From positions 1 to 43,190 of the forward strand of contig JAFQCK010000058.1 of NCBI GenBank assembly GCA_017416465.1: DNA of 43,190 bases. The letters are read 5' to 3'. The translations under genes were made by a program, and so were the position numbers. This stretch comes from Lachnospiraceae bacterium (lineage in GTDB: Bacteria; Bacillota; Clostridia; Lachnospirales; Lachnospiraceae). Every line of letters begins with the position of its first letter. Positions within the stretch are counted from its first letter, which is position 1. Under the pieces are notes generated by a model. It had not been told where the DNA came from, ran no database searches, and worked only from the letters and a program-made list of their open reading frames with translations. This document shows positions 18,608 through 27,109 of the stretch, piece after piece.

Positions 18608-20143
18608 ATGATTACTGAATTAGTAACAGGTGCTGTTGCGGCGGCAGCAGCAACCGGAATAACGTATAATGTATGTTTGAAGAAAAACAAAGTAAAAGAA
18701 GTCAACGTTACAAAAGAAAAAAAGACAGAAGAAAATCAGGTAAAAGAAAATGAGCCGGAAGAGGTAGCACCTGGATATACTGAAGAGCAAATTAAAGAGC
18801 TTGAAAAAAATGCTTATTATGATATGGTAACAGGTCTTATGAATATGACCAAGTTCTCAATGGAATGTGACAGATTTATTAACACAATGCCTGGAGCATT
18901 TTTTGGTATAATCGTTTTTGAGGTTGAGAATCTTGATAGAATAAGGCTTTTGTATGGTTTGGCAGAATGTGATAAGGTAAGAAAATATATCGCGGATTCT
19001 CTTAACGAGATTCTTAACTATGCCTATATTTATGGTAGAGTACATGAGGATTTATTTGCGGTATTTGCTTGTTATGACGAAGAGGATGAATTACCAAATA
19101 TTGTAAGTCTTTTGACTGAGAATATTCATTCTTATGCAAAGAACGTTAATCTGACACTGCATTTTGGAATATATAACATGGATGATAATATAATTCCAAC
19201 ATCACAGGCAATTTATATGGCAGAGTTGGCAAAACGTACTGTTGCAAAAAATAATTCAGGTGAGAATTATGCATTTTTTACAGAAGCTTTGGAAGAACGA
19301 CTTGTTGAAGATAACCAAATGAGTGAGGAAATGAATAATGCATTGGATCGTAAACAATTCGTAATGTATATGCAACCAATGGTAAATCTTAGAACACATG
19401 AAATTATCGGAGCAGAAGCACTTGTTAGATGGGAACATCCTACAAAAGGTGTGCTTTCACCATTTAGATTTCTTCCTCTTTTTGAGGCTAATAATTTCAT
19501 TATTAAGATGGACCATTACATTTGGAGAGAAGCATTTAAAACAATACGACACTGGATTGATAATAAGATAGATCCTATTCCTATTTCAATCAATATTTCT
19601 CCGATTCATTTTGAACATCCAAGATTTATAGAGACATTATGTAATTATGCAGAGCAGTTTCGTATTCCTAAAAATATGATAGAGCTTGAGATACCCGAAA
19701 GAATATTTGCTGATGCAACGGAAAATATTGATAGGATTTTAAAAGAATTGCATGAAGAGGGATTTATACTGTGTATAGATAACTTCGGAAGTTATCATTC
19801 ACCAATTAACGCGCTCAAAGAAGCACCGGTTTCAGTTATCAAGCTTGATAGAAAATTTTTGAATAATAACTTATCAACTACGGAAGGTCTTACTCTTGTA
19901 AGATACTTATATGCGATGGCAAAAGAGTTGGGAATGCAGATTGTTGCGGAAGGTGTTGAGAATATTGAACAAGCGAATGACTTAAATGAATTAGGTTGCG
20001 ACTATGCTCAAGGTTTCTTCTTTGCTAAACCAATGACACTAAGAGATTTTGATGCATTTCATAAAGAGATTATGAAAAATAAATATATGCCTGCGGTGGT
20101 ATATCCTTCATTTGATGATGTTAATAAGGACTTATTACCTTAG
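18608..20143 (+). CDS. Degenerate GGDEF-EAL protein
   Basis: A 511-residue protein. An Ala-rich hydrophobic start (AVAAAAATGITY) may be a weak anchor and is followed by a charged linker. Residues ~70-235 form a GGDEF fold whose signature is replaced by GRVHEDLF, so no cyclase activity is expected. Residues ~245-500 form an EAL domain. E270-A271-L272 is intact, as are the NIS, ELEIPE, KLDRKF and VAEGVEN blocks. The DDFG motif reads DNFG (391-394), losing one of two acidic residues normally needed for metal binding and catalysis. It may be a weak phosphodiesterase or a c-di-GMP effector. GAGG lies six bases before ATG 18608, immediately after the structured RNA. Its placement at the end of the surface cluster fits signal-dependent control of that cluster. 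Confidence 0.75.
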   Translation: MITELVTGAVAAAAATGITYNVCLKKNKVKEVNVTKEKKTEENQVKENEPEEVAPGYTEEQIKELEKNAYYDMVTGLMNMTKFSMECDRFINTMPGAFFGIIVFEVENLDRIRLLYGLAECDKVRKYIADSLNEILNYAYIYGRVHEDLFAVFACYDEEDELPNIVSLLTENIHSYAKNVNLTLHFGIYNMDDNIIPTSQAIYMAELAKRTVAKNNSGENYAFFTEALEERLVEDNQMSEEMNNALDRKQFVMYMQPMVNLRTHEIIGAEALVRWEHPTKGVLSPFRFLPLFEANNFIIKMDHYIWREAFKTIRHWIDNKIDPIPISINISPIHFEHPRFIETLCNYAEQFRIPKNMIELEIPERIFADATENIDRILKELHEEGFILCIDNFGSYHSPINALKEAPVSVIKLDRKFLNNNLSTTEGLTLVRYLYAMAKELGMQIVAEGVENIEQANDLNELGCDYAQGFFFAKPMTLRDFDAFHKEIMKNKYMPAVVYPSFDDVNKDLLP

Positions 20144-20165
20144 GATATTAAATAATGTTTATAAG

Positions 20166-20190
20166 AGGACACTTTTTTGGTGTCCTTTTA
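20166..20190 (+). terminator. Intrinsic terminator after the EAL gene
   Basis: AGGACAC (20166-20172) pairs with GTGTCCT (20180-20186) over a T-rich loop and is followed by TTTA. It closes the surface-protein cluster. Confidence 0.75.
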
Positions 20191-20225
20191 TAAATGGAAA
20201 AGTAATGTTCGTCCAAAGTCGTAAT

Positions 20226-20253
20226 TTGCTATGACAAAAATTGTTATTATAAT
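20226..20253 (+). promoter_or_regulatory. Promoter of the DUF1294 gene
   Basis: TTGCTA (20226-20231) and TATAAT (20248-20253) are 16 bp apart, about 43 bases before the start codon. Confidence 0.4.
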
Positions 20254-20295
20254 TAAATGAATATATATAATAAAAGGAATGAGGAGTGACAAGAT

Positions 20296-20580
20296 ATGGA
20301 AAGAATTTTGATGATGATTTTAATAGTATATCTGGTAATTGTAAATGTTGTAGCTTTTGCACTTATGGGAATTGATAAGAGAAAAGCTATTAAAAATAAG
20401 TACAGAATACCTGAGAAGGTGTTGTTTATGTCTGCAATTTTGTTAGGGAGTATTGGGGCAAATCTTGGAATGCAGGTGTTTAGACATAAAACAAAGCATA
20501 TGTCCTTTGTGATTGGGATGCCGATAATATTCTTAGCTCAGGTTGCGATTTTTATGTTTATTGGTATGAGGATGATTTGA
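20296..20580 (+). CDS. DUF1294 small membrane protein
   Basis: A 94-residue membrane protein with three hydrophobic segments. The pattern GIDKRKAIKNKYRIPEKVL, then LLGSIGANLGMQVFRHKTKH, is diagnostic of DUF1294. No biochemical function is established for the family. GAGGAG lies ten bases before ATG 20296. It stands alone between the terminator of the EAL gene and a convergent hairpin, and it ends in TGA. The family call is confident; the role is unknown. Confidence 0.8.
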   Translation: MERILMMILIVYLVIVNVVAFALMGIDKRKAIKNKYRIPEKVLFMSAILLGSIGANLGMQVFRHKTKHMSFVIGMPIIFLAQVAIFMFIGMRMI

Positions 20581-20616
20581 TAAAAAAGAAGGTATCTTTT
20601 CGGCTATACTATATAT

Positions 20617-20645
20617 GGAAAGCATCTCATGAAGAGATGCCTTCC
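20617..20645. terminator. Hairpin between convergent genes
   Basis: GGAA-GCATCTC (20617-20628) pairs with GAGATGC-TTCC (20634-20645) apart from one A/C mismatch, over a five-base loop. No T-run follows on either strand, so termination is only a guess. Confidence 0.35.
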
Positions 20646-20679
20646 AACTGTTATATAATATTGACTATCTACAATTTTG

Positions 20680-21632
20680 TCAGAAGTTGCTTATCTCAGC
20701 CTTAATACATACTTTCTTTCCTGAGAAGGCAATTCCGTATTTTAAAACTTCTTTCACATCATAACCATTCATTTCTGTATGATACATACGCTTATTTATT
20801 TGATTCAAAGCATTTTTGGCGAGTTGTTCTAATTTCTCGTCATTGAATTCTTTTCCTGTTTTTAATTCTATCAGAATTCCCGGTAACTTATTAGTTGAAT
20901 TGTTCAATGGTAACATCAGAATGTCAAAACGTCCATTACCAGCCTCTCTATTAGATGTGATACGATATCTGTTGTTCATCATCGCACATAATCCCAAAAT
21001 TAAGCCATGATAAAATGTTTCGTTAGTTGCATCATGAAAACTGATTGTTTGCAACAGAAAATTTTCTAAACGTAATTGCAATGCTTGAATATCCATGGTA
21101 TAAATCGCTTCTTGTTTCGAAATTGCTACAGAAATAGGAATAACATTTTCAAACTGTGAAATAATCTCTTTACTGTATACATAAGAAATTTCTTTATTTG
21201 GCAAGGAAACTTCACAAATATAATCGCCTCCAAAAGTATGGTATTGTATTATCGCCTTAAGATATCCTGTTAGCAAAAGGAAACTATAGATGGTAGAGGG
21301 ATTATTCTGAACTTGCGGATAAATAACACTAGTATCAATATGAGTAGCATATCCATATTCAGAGTTTTGCCAAATCTACGTGGACGTGTAAATAAAGAAA
21401 CTTGTGGTTTTTCATCAATAAAATCTCTAATTAATAAAGTCTTATCTACATAATAATATTCACTGGAAGCTTTTCGATAATCAGAAATACCAATAGGTAA
21501 TGGTAACTTCTTTTCTTGCTTAGGTCGTATAATTAATTCAGCGGATTCTCTTTTTAAACGTTTATCTGCAGGTTTTAAAGCATCTATAGGAATATACCAT
21601 TGATTATTTTCTTTATATGCACCAGGTATCCT
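20680..21632 (-). pseudogene. Decayed AAA-ATPase-like / PD-(D/E)XK protein with internal deletion
   Basis: Reading from 21632 downward, one frame gives RIPGAYKENNQWYIP, then LPIGISDYRKASSEYYYVDK, then VSLFTRPRRFGKTLNMDML. This is the start of the AAA-ATPase-like family (PF09820 type). Soon after the Walker A region the sequence jumps, in another frame, to IDTSVIYPQVQNNPSTIYSF and LLLTGYLK, and continues through 198 codons to TGA at 20680. That part holds the PD-(D/E)XK block (GNGRFDILMLP, LIELKTG; PF08011 type). Intact members are around 500-600 residues, so most of the ATPase domain is missing. The N-terminal helix-turn-helix-like segment is cut too, by a TGA directly before RIPGAYKE. Such genes form large, often silenced families in Clostridia and Bacteroidetes. 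The C-terminal fragment could still be translated but is probably inert. Confidence 0.75.
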
Positions 21633-21889
21633 TCATGTTTTACATAAAACATTAATTCTTCGTGTGGAGATATAATGAAAATGATTTAACGATTTATCAC
21701 ACTAAAAAATGTATGGAAAAAAATACAATATGGTGGTATACTGGTATCAGTTTGATGAACTGAAAAATATTACGTGATTGTGTGTGTGGGCTAATATGAT
21801 ATTTTCACACATTTCAAAATATGTAAAGGGATGGAGATGATATTTGAAAGAAAATTTAAGTAAATAATTTGAAGAAAGGAAAAAAGGTT

Positions 21890-24800
21890 ATGGATAAGAA
21901 AAGAAGAACAAAAAATGAGATGTGGAGAAGAATTGTTGGAATGATGTTAGCATTTGCAATGGTTCTTTCGAGTTTGCCTATTGTAGGCTATGAGACTTCA
22001 GTTGATGCATATGCTGAAGAGATTGTAGAAGATGATTCTACAAGTGCTGAGGATGGAGAAGTTATAGAAGATGATTCTACAACTAGTGATGATACGGAGG
22101 TTGTAGAACAATTTACTGAAGAAGATTGTGCTAGTGGTGAAGTTTATTATACTTTAGCAGGTGGAGTAAATGATTGGAATCCAAAGAATAAAGCTAATCA
22201 GATGACTGAAACAATATGGGATGGAGTATATTTGATAAATATTGATGTTCCTGCATTTAATGAAGAAGAAGAATGGTTGAACAAATTTAAGATTTGTAAG
22301 ATTGATGATGTTACTGTATCAGGTAGTGGTTGGAATGGTTGTATTTGTTTGGGGACAACAGTTGCAGATGACAATCAGACATATTTTAGAATTGAAAATG
22401 AAGAAGCTCTTACAGATGTTAGCGTATATTTTGATTCTAATACAGGTGCTGTAGTAATGAAAGATTCCTTTTATGGTGATACGATTGACTATAAATTCAG
22501 TTGGGTAGGATATGAAGCTGAAGCAGGTTATACAACAGTATCAGAATTTGCAACATGTGGAATTACATGGCCAGCTGATAAAATTAAAGTTGATAAAATT
22601 CCTAAAATAGCAGAAGGACATAGCAAATTATATGCAAAAATAACAGGACAGGATTTAGCAGATGAATCATTATATACTAATGGTAAAGTTAAGTATACTA
22701 TAGCAGGAGGATGCTCTCCGTTTGCATGGGGAACTACATCTTCAGCAAATGAAATGAAAGAAAGTTATATTCCGGGTATATATGAAATTAAACTTCAGGT
22801 TCCTGCGTATGATGAAGCAGCAGAATGGAATAACAGATTTAAAATCTTACGTCTTGATGATATAACATATTGTAATGGATGGCTTGGTAGTCTTTGTCTT
22901 GGAACTGATGTATATGATGACAATCAGACAACCTTCAGAATAGAGAACGAAGAAGCTATGGAAGTGACTGTGTATTTAGATTCGTTAACAGGAGCAGTAG
23001 TTATGATGGATTCTAATGATAAAGAAGTAGATTATAAATTCAGCTGGGTAGGATATGATAATGAAGTACAATATACAACAGTATCAGGATTTGCAACATG
23101 TGGATATACATGGCCGGAAGATAAGCTTAAAGTTGATGAAGAGCCGAGCATAGAAGAAGTATATGAAGATTTATTATATAAGCTTTCATGTAAAGATTTA
23201 TCGGATGAATTATTATATAAAGATGGAACAGTATTTTATACAGTAGCAGGCGGATGCACACCTGTAGCATGGGATACTACATCTGTATATAACAAAATGT
23301 ATGAAACAGCTATGGAAGGTGTATATAAAATAAAACTTTCTGTGTCTGCATATGATGAAACAGCAGAATGGAATAACAGATTCAAAATTCTTTGTCTTGA
23401 TTATATGACATGTATGAATGGTTGGATGGGAAATATTTGTCTTGGTACAAATACATATGCTGATAACCAGACAATGTTTAGAATTGAAAATGAAAAAGCT
23501 ATGGATGTAACAGTATATTTTGAACCTGCTACTGGAGCTGTTGTAATGTTAGATTCAAATTGGAAAGAGGTAAATTATAAGTTTAGTTGGGTAGGATATG
23601 ATAGCGAAGTACAGTATACAACAGTATCAGAGTTTGCAACATGTGGATATACATGGCCTTCATATTATGTATTTGTAGATGAAATTCCTGATATAAAAGG
23701 AAGTTATGATAATTTGCTTGAAAAATTATTATATGATTATGATTTAGAAACAGATACAGCTAATCAAAAAGTAACGTACCATTTTTATAATGTAAAGGGC
23801 TGGGATAATGTTGGAGCTTGGGTAAAACAAAGTATTGATTGGTCGCAGGATTGTATGCCGTTAGATAAGTGTGTATTAAAAGATACAACAGATGGTTCAA
23901 GACCTAATGAACCTATTTATCCGGGAGCAAAGATGGAAGCAGAAGGTGGAGGATGGTACAAGATTACATGTAGTTATTCAGCACCTGAAAAAGGTAGTAT
24001 GATGATATTTAATAACTATGTAGGTGATTCAAGACCGGGAGATACAACATCAGAAGCTGATATTCAGAAATTAAGAGATGCAGGAATTGTGTTAAATGAT
24101 GTGGCTATTAAAGAACAGACGCCAAATATAATGATTAAAAAGAATGGTATTACATCAAATGAATATTGGATTACTTGGGATGGAAATTCTAACGGTGCTC
24201 AGATAGTTTTAGGTAGAAGTGATATGATTAAAGATACAGCACCATCTAATTACAAACCGGGATTTGGATGCAGTTTAACAGTTAATGGTAGTAAGGATGA
24301 GCAGGCTGTATTAAAGGATGATTTTGTTATTCTTGAGCCAAGTGTATTAAATGCTACAGGACAGTGTACATACAAATATGTAATGGAAGATGTATTAACA
24401 GGCGAGATAAAGGTATTAAAGAACTACAGTACATCACCTATGTATATCTATAAGGTTACAACATTAGGAACAAAGAAATTTATGGTATATGTAAAAGATG
24501 AGAATGGTATGATATATGAGTCTAATGCGGTAACAGTTGTTGCAGGCGGACTTGTAGGAAATCTTGTGGTTAACAGAAGCTTAGAAGGTATGAAACATGT
24601 TGTAGGTGATTATGCATTATTAGAAGTATCAGCTACAGGTGGAAGTGGTGAATATACATACAAGTATGTAATGGAAGATGTTGCAACAGGTAAAATCGAA
24701 GTATTGAAAAACTACAGCAGTATTACAAGACATATAGCAATGCTTTCTTCAGCCGGAGTTAAAAATCTTAAAGCATATGTAAAAGATTCATCAGGAACAG

Positions 24801-25777
24801 AGGTATTAACAAATGTAGTTACAATAGAAGTAGAAGAAGTACTTTCAGCAGCATTAAAGGTAAACGGAAGCACAAGTAAGGTAACAACAAAAGAAGGCGA
24901 TACAATAAAACTTAATGCAGAAGCTAACGGTGGTTCAGGGGGATATTTATATAAATTCGAAGAATTAAATGTTGAAACCGGTGAAGTTACACTTTTAAGT
25001 GATTTTTCAGTAGAAGCAGAATACAGTTATGTTACAAAGGGTGAGGGAACATATCATCTTATGGTGACAGTGGAAGACAGTAACGGAAACATTGCGGAAG
25101 CAATCATTATGGTTAGCATATATGGAACAGGCTGGAAGCAAATCGGTGACAAGATGTATTACATCAATGATAAGGGTGTAATGGTAACAAAATGGAAGCA
25201 GATAGATGGAGACTGGTATTATTTCGATACAAACGGAGTGATGCAGACATCAAGATGGATAGCAGGAAGAAATTATGTAAAAGCTGATGGAAAGATGGCA
25301 GTTTCAGAGATAGTAGAAGGAAAATACTACGTAGGAGCAGACGGATTGTGGGAGAAGACAACAGGCTGGAAAGAAGTAGACGGAAACTGGTATTATTTCA
25401 CACTTGGAATTATGCAGAAGTCAAAATGGATTGGAAATAAATACTATGTAAAAGCAGATGGAACAATGGCTACATCAGAATTTGTAGATAACGGAAATTA
25501 TTATGTGAATGAAGATGGTGTATGGGTATCTACAACAAGATGGTTACAGATTGATGGAAGTTGGTATTATTTAAAAGCAGGTACTGTGCAGAAATCAAAA
25601 TGGGTAAAAGTAGGAACAGATTACTACTATTTTGATGCAAACGGAGTAATGCAGACATCAAGATGGGTATCAGGAAAGTACTATGTAAAAGAAGATGGAA
25701 AGATGGCAGTATCAGAGTGGGTTGACGGTGGTAAATATTATGTAGGAGAAGATGGAGTTTGGGTTCAGGGAGCTTAG
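21890..25777 (+). CDS. Secreted cell-wall-bound protein with three X25-like repeats and a starch-binding-like module
   Basis: 1,295 residues from ATG 21890 (GAAAGGA nine bases upstream; TTG 21869 is less likely). A signal peptide (IVGMMLAFAMVLSSLPIVG) precedes an acidic linker. Three tandem ~181-residue repeats follow, each starting with YT-x-AGG and containing FKI, ICLGT, DNQT-x-FRIENE, FSWVGY and FATCG. They resemble pullulanase X25-type or carbohydrate-binding sandwiches. Next comes a module beginning VTYHFYNVKGWDNVGAWVKQ, similar to CBM26 starch-binding domains. Three ~90-residue SGGSGEYTYKY-type domains follow, then choline-binding-type wall repeats. No glycosidase catalytic domain is present, so it probably holds glycans at the surface rather than cutting them. 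Binding specificity is inferred. The 257 bases between the upstream pseudogene and this start show no clear promoter. Confidence 0.7.
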   Translation: MDKKRRTKNEMWRRIVGMMLAFAMVLSSLPIVGYETSVDAYAEEIVEDDSTSAEDGEVIEDDSTTSDDTEVVEQFTEEDCASGEVYYTLAGGVNDWNPKNKANQMTETIWDGVYLINIDVPAFNEEEEWLNKFKICKIDDVTVSGSGWNGCICLGTTVADDNQTYFRIENEEALTDVSVYFDSNTGAVVMKDSFYGDTIDYKFSWVGYEAEAGYTTVSEFATCGITWPADKIKVDKIPKIAEGHSKLYAKITGQDLADESLYTNGKVKYTIAGGCSPFAWGTTSSANEMKESYIPGIYEIKLQVPAYDEAAEWNNRFKILRLDDITYCNGWLGSLCLGTDVYDDNQTTFRIENEEAMEVTVYLDSLTGAVVMMDSNDKEVDYKFSWVGYDNEVQYTTVSGFATCGYTWPEDKLKVDEEPSIEEVYEDLLYKLSCKDLSDELLYKDGTVFYTVAGGCTPVAWDTTSVYNKMYETAMEGVYKIKLSVSAYDETAEWNNRFKILCLDYMTCMNGWMGNICLGTNTYADNQTMFRIENEKAMDVTVYFEPATGAVVMLDSNWKEVNYKFSWVGYDSEVQYTTVSEFATCGYTWPSYYVFVDEIPDIKGSYDNLLEKLLYDYDLETDTANQKVTYHFYNVKGWDNVGAWVKQSIDWSQDCMPLDKCVLKDTTDGSRPNEPIYPGAKMEAEGGGWYKITCSYSAPEKGSMMIFNNYVGDSRPGDTTSEADIQKLRDAGIVLNDVAIKEQTPNIMIKKNGITSNEYWITWDGNSNGAQIVLGRSDMIKDTAPSNYKPGFGCSLTVNGSKDEQAVLKDDFVILEPSVLNATGQCTYKYVMEDVLTGEIKVLKNYSTSPMYIYKVTTLGTKKFMVYVKDENGMIYESNAVTVVAGGLVGNLVVNRSLEGMKHVVGDYALLEVSATGGSGEYTYKYVMEDVATGKIEVLKNYSSITRHIAMLSSAGVKNLKAYVKDSSGTEVLTNVVTIEVEEVLSAALKVNGSTSKVTTKEGDTIKLNAEANGGSGGYLYKFEELNVETGEVTLLSDFSVEAEYSYVTKGEGTYHLMVTVEDSNGNIAEAIIMVSIYGTGWKQIGDKMYYINDKGVMVTKWKQIDGDWYYFDTNGVMQTSRWIAGRNYVKADGKMAVSEIVEGKYYVGADGLWEKTTGWKEVDGNWYYFTLGIMQKSKWIGNKYYVKADGTMATSEFVDNGNYYVNEDGVWVSTTRWLQIDGSWYYLKAGTVQKSKWVKVGTDYYYFDANGVMQTSRWVSGKYYVKEDGKMAVSEWVDGGKYYVGEDGVWVQGA
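22136..23695 (+). repeat. Three tandem 543-546-bp coding repeats
   Basis: Units start at 22136, 22682 and 23225, each with the YYT/KYT/FYT-x-AGG start. Repeats 2 and 3 are closer to each other than to repeat 1, which suggests stepwise duplication. Confidence 0.85.
25130..25771 (+). repeat. Cell-wall-binding (choline-binding-type) repeat array
   Basis: About eleven ~20-residue units such as GWKQIDGDWYYFDTNGVMQT and KYYVKADGTMATSEF. They resemble the array at the end of the wall hydrolase gene at 37889-38713. Confidence 0.85.
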
Positions 25778-25830
25778 AACAAGATTGTAACCTAAAACTA
25801 CAGTAAAGATATTTGTCATAAGAATTAAAT

Positions 25831-25885
25831 AAAGATGCCTTCAAAACAATATAAGTAAAATTGCTTTGGAGGTATCTTTATTTTA
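25831..25885. terminator. Bidirectional terminator
   Basis: AAAGATGCCTTCAAA (25831-25845) pairs with TTTGGAGGTATCTTT (25865-25879) with few mismatches. T-rich ends on both strands suit the convergent neighbours. Confidence 0.7.
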
Positions 25886-25891
25886 TATAAG

Positions 25892-26290
25892 TTATTTTAA
25901 GATTTTCTCAAATAATAACCCGGCTCCAAACCATGCAGGAGCGTAATCAAGACGAATAATTCCCTTTATATTAAATTTACTTTTACTGTAATCCCATGGG
26001 CACATATTGTGTTTTTTAAGAAGTGTTCCACTTATATATTCACCTGAAAAAATAAGAATAGAATATACTGTGCCCCTAAATATGAAATTTTTATTTTTAA
26101 TTAGTGAGTGTATAGGTTTAATTAAAAAAGCCAGTCCATAAATTGGAAACATAAGAAGAGAGGTATTAGATGATAGCTTTTTATCATGTTTAAGTATATT
26201 AGAAATTCCGGTCCAAATAACTTCAAGACACCATCCTGTTATACCACATTTTAGAAAGTCACGTTCACAATTTTTAATCAGATTAAACAT
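25892..26290 (-). CDS. CmpB-type putative ABC-transporter membrane protein
   Basis: 132 residues from ATG at 26290 with GAGG five bases upstream. Motifs are GITGWCLEVIWTGI, LLMFPIYGLAFLI, GEYISGTLL, MCPWDYSKSKFNIKG and IRLDYAPAWFGAGLLFE. These match the PF06541 group, annotated as putative ABC-transporter type IV or CmpB, whose function is not established. At least three membrane segments are likely. The terminator before it and the divergent toxin-antitoxin promoter behind it suggest a single-gene unit. Confidence 0.7.
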   Translation of the reverse strand: MFNLIKNCERDFLKCGITGWCLEVIWTGISNILKHDKKLSSNTSLLMFPIYGLAFLIKPIHSLIKNKNFIFRGTVYSILIFSGEYISGTLLKKHNMCPWDYSKSKFNIKGIIRLDYAPAWFGAGLLFEKILK

Positions 26291-26397
26291 ATACACCTCG
26301 CTAAATATTTAGTAATGTACAGATAGTTTTTACAGATGTAAGTAAAAATATACATTGAGAATGAATGGGAATATTAATAAAAGGTTACGAAAAATAC

Positions 26398-26425
26398 TTG
26401 ACAAAAATATCATATATGATAAAAT
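26398..26425 (+). promoter_or_regulatory. Promoter of the toxin-antitoxin pair
   Basis: A consensus TTGACA (26398-26403) and TAAAAT (26420-26425) are 16 bp apart. The spacer contains the palindrome-like ATCATATATGAT, a possible site for antitoxin autorepression. Confidence 0.65.
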
Positions 26426-26479
26426 GAGATAAATTAAAACAAATTCAGCGAAGTTATTATATTAAAGGAGGAGTGTGTA

Positions 26480-26623
26480 ATGGACTTGCAACTATTAGAA
26501 AAAAAGGAATTTAATGAGATTTCTAAGAGATTTTTCCAAATGTTAGATGAAGGGATTGAGGATATGGAAAATGGTAGAGTAGAAACGATTGAAGAAGCAT
26601 GGAAAGAGATAGATAGAATATAA
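26480..26623 (+). CDS. Antitoxin of a type II toxin-antitoxin pair
   Basis: 47 residues from ATG 26480 with AAAGGAGG eight bases upstream. The acidic sequence ends in MENGRVETIEEAWKEIDRI, the usual toxin-wrapping tail of small antitoxins paired with ParE/RelE toxins. The N-terminus is too short for a recognisable DNA-binding fold. Its TAA forms part of the AAGGAGG site of the toxin gene, so translation of the two is linked. Identity rests on size, tail and position. Confidence 0.65.
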   Translation: MDLQLLEKKEFNEISKRFFQMLDEGIEDMENGRVETIEEAWKEIDRI

Positions 26624-26635
26624 GGAGGAATTACA

Positions 26636-26971
26636 ATAGATAAATATAGGGTTATAATTACTAAGACTGCCAGATATGATATACAGGATATTAAGAGGCA
26701 TATTAGGGAAGTTTATAAGAACTACCAATTGGCAGAAGATTTTTCGAAAAAGATAAAAAAGGCGATATTAGGTTTGGAGTTATTTCCGAAGAGAAATAGT
26801 AAAACAGAATTTACATATAGAGAATATAATATTTACTTAAGGATTTCCAATGCTTATCTGATTTTTTACATTATTGAAGAATTAAATAATGAGATAATAG
26901 TTCTTAAGGTAATACAGAATAGAATGAATTGGAAGTATTATTTTAAACAATGGCTTATTACAAATGAATAG
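26636..26971 (+). CDS. ParE/RelE-family toxin with apparent ATA start
   Basis: The frame reads DKYRVIITKTARYDIQDI then KKAILGLELFPKR and EYNIYLRISNAYLIFYIIE, a full ParE/RelE fold of about 111 residues. The start must lie between the in-frame stop at 26621 and this block. AGGAGG (26623-26628) is seven bases before ATA 26636, exactly where related toxins have ATG (MDKYRV). No ATG, GTG or TTG is available before TTG 26729, which would lose the first 31 residues and has no ribosome binding site. ATT 26630 sits almost on the site and is less likely. The toxin may therefore be weakly translated or silenced by an ATG to ATA change. Confidence 0.7.
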   Translation: MDKYRVIITKTARYDIQDIKRHIREVYKNYQLAEDFSKKIKKAILGLELFPKRNSKTEFTYREYNIYLRISNAYLIFYIIEELNNEIIVLKVIQNRMNWKYYFKQWLITNE

Positions 26972-26980
26972 TATTGACTG

Positions 26981-27006
26981 AAAAAGTGTCCCAAGGACAC
27001 TTTTTT
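26981..27006 (+). terminator. Intrinsic terminator after the toxin gene
   Basis: AAAAAGTGTCC (26981-26991) pairs perfectly with GGACACTTTTT (26995-27005) over loop CAA, with a T-run. Confidence 0.85.
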
Positions 27007-27109
27007 AGTTGTAAACAAGTAAAAAATAAGATATACTAGTACAGTATTTGTCTAAAGGTAATGATAGATAGGCCTTGATATAAAATTAAGAAAGGTTTAT
27101 GTAGTAAAT

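Noticed and set aside
21277-21632. Independent short gene upstream of the PD-(D/E)XK fragment
   Set aside because: It encodes only the start of the same AAA-ATPase-like family and ends by frameshift, so it is part of one pseudogene.
26729-26971. Toxin starting at TTG 26729
   Set aside because: It would remove the first strand and helix of the ParE fold and has no ribosome binding site.
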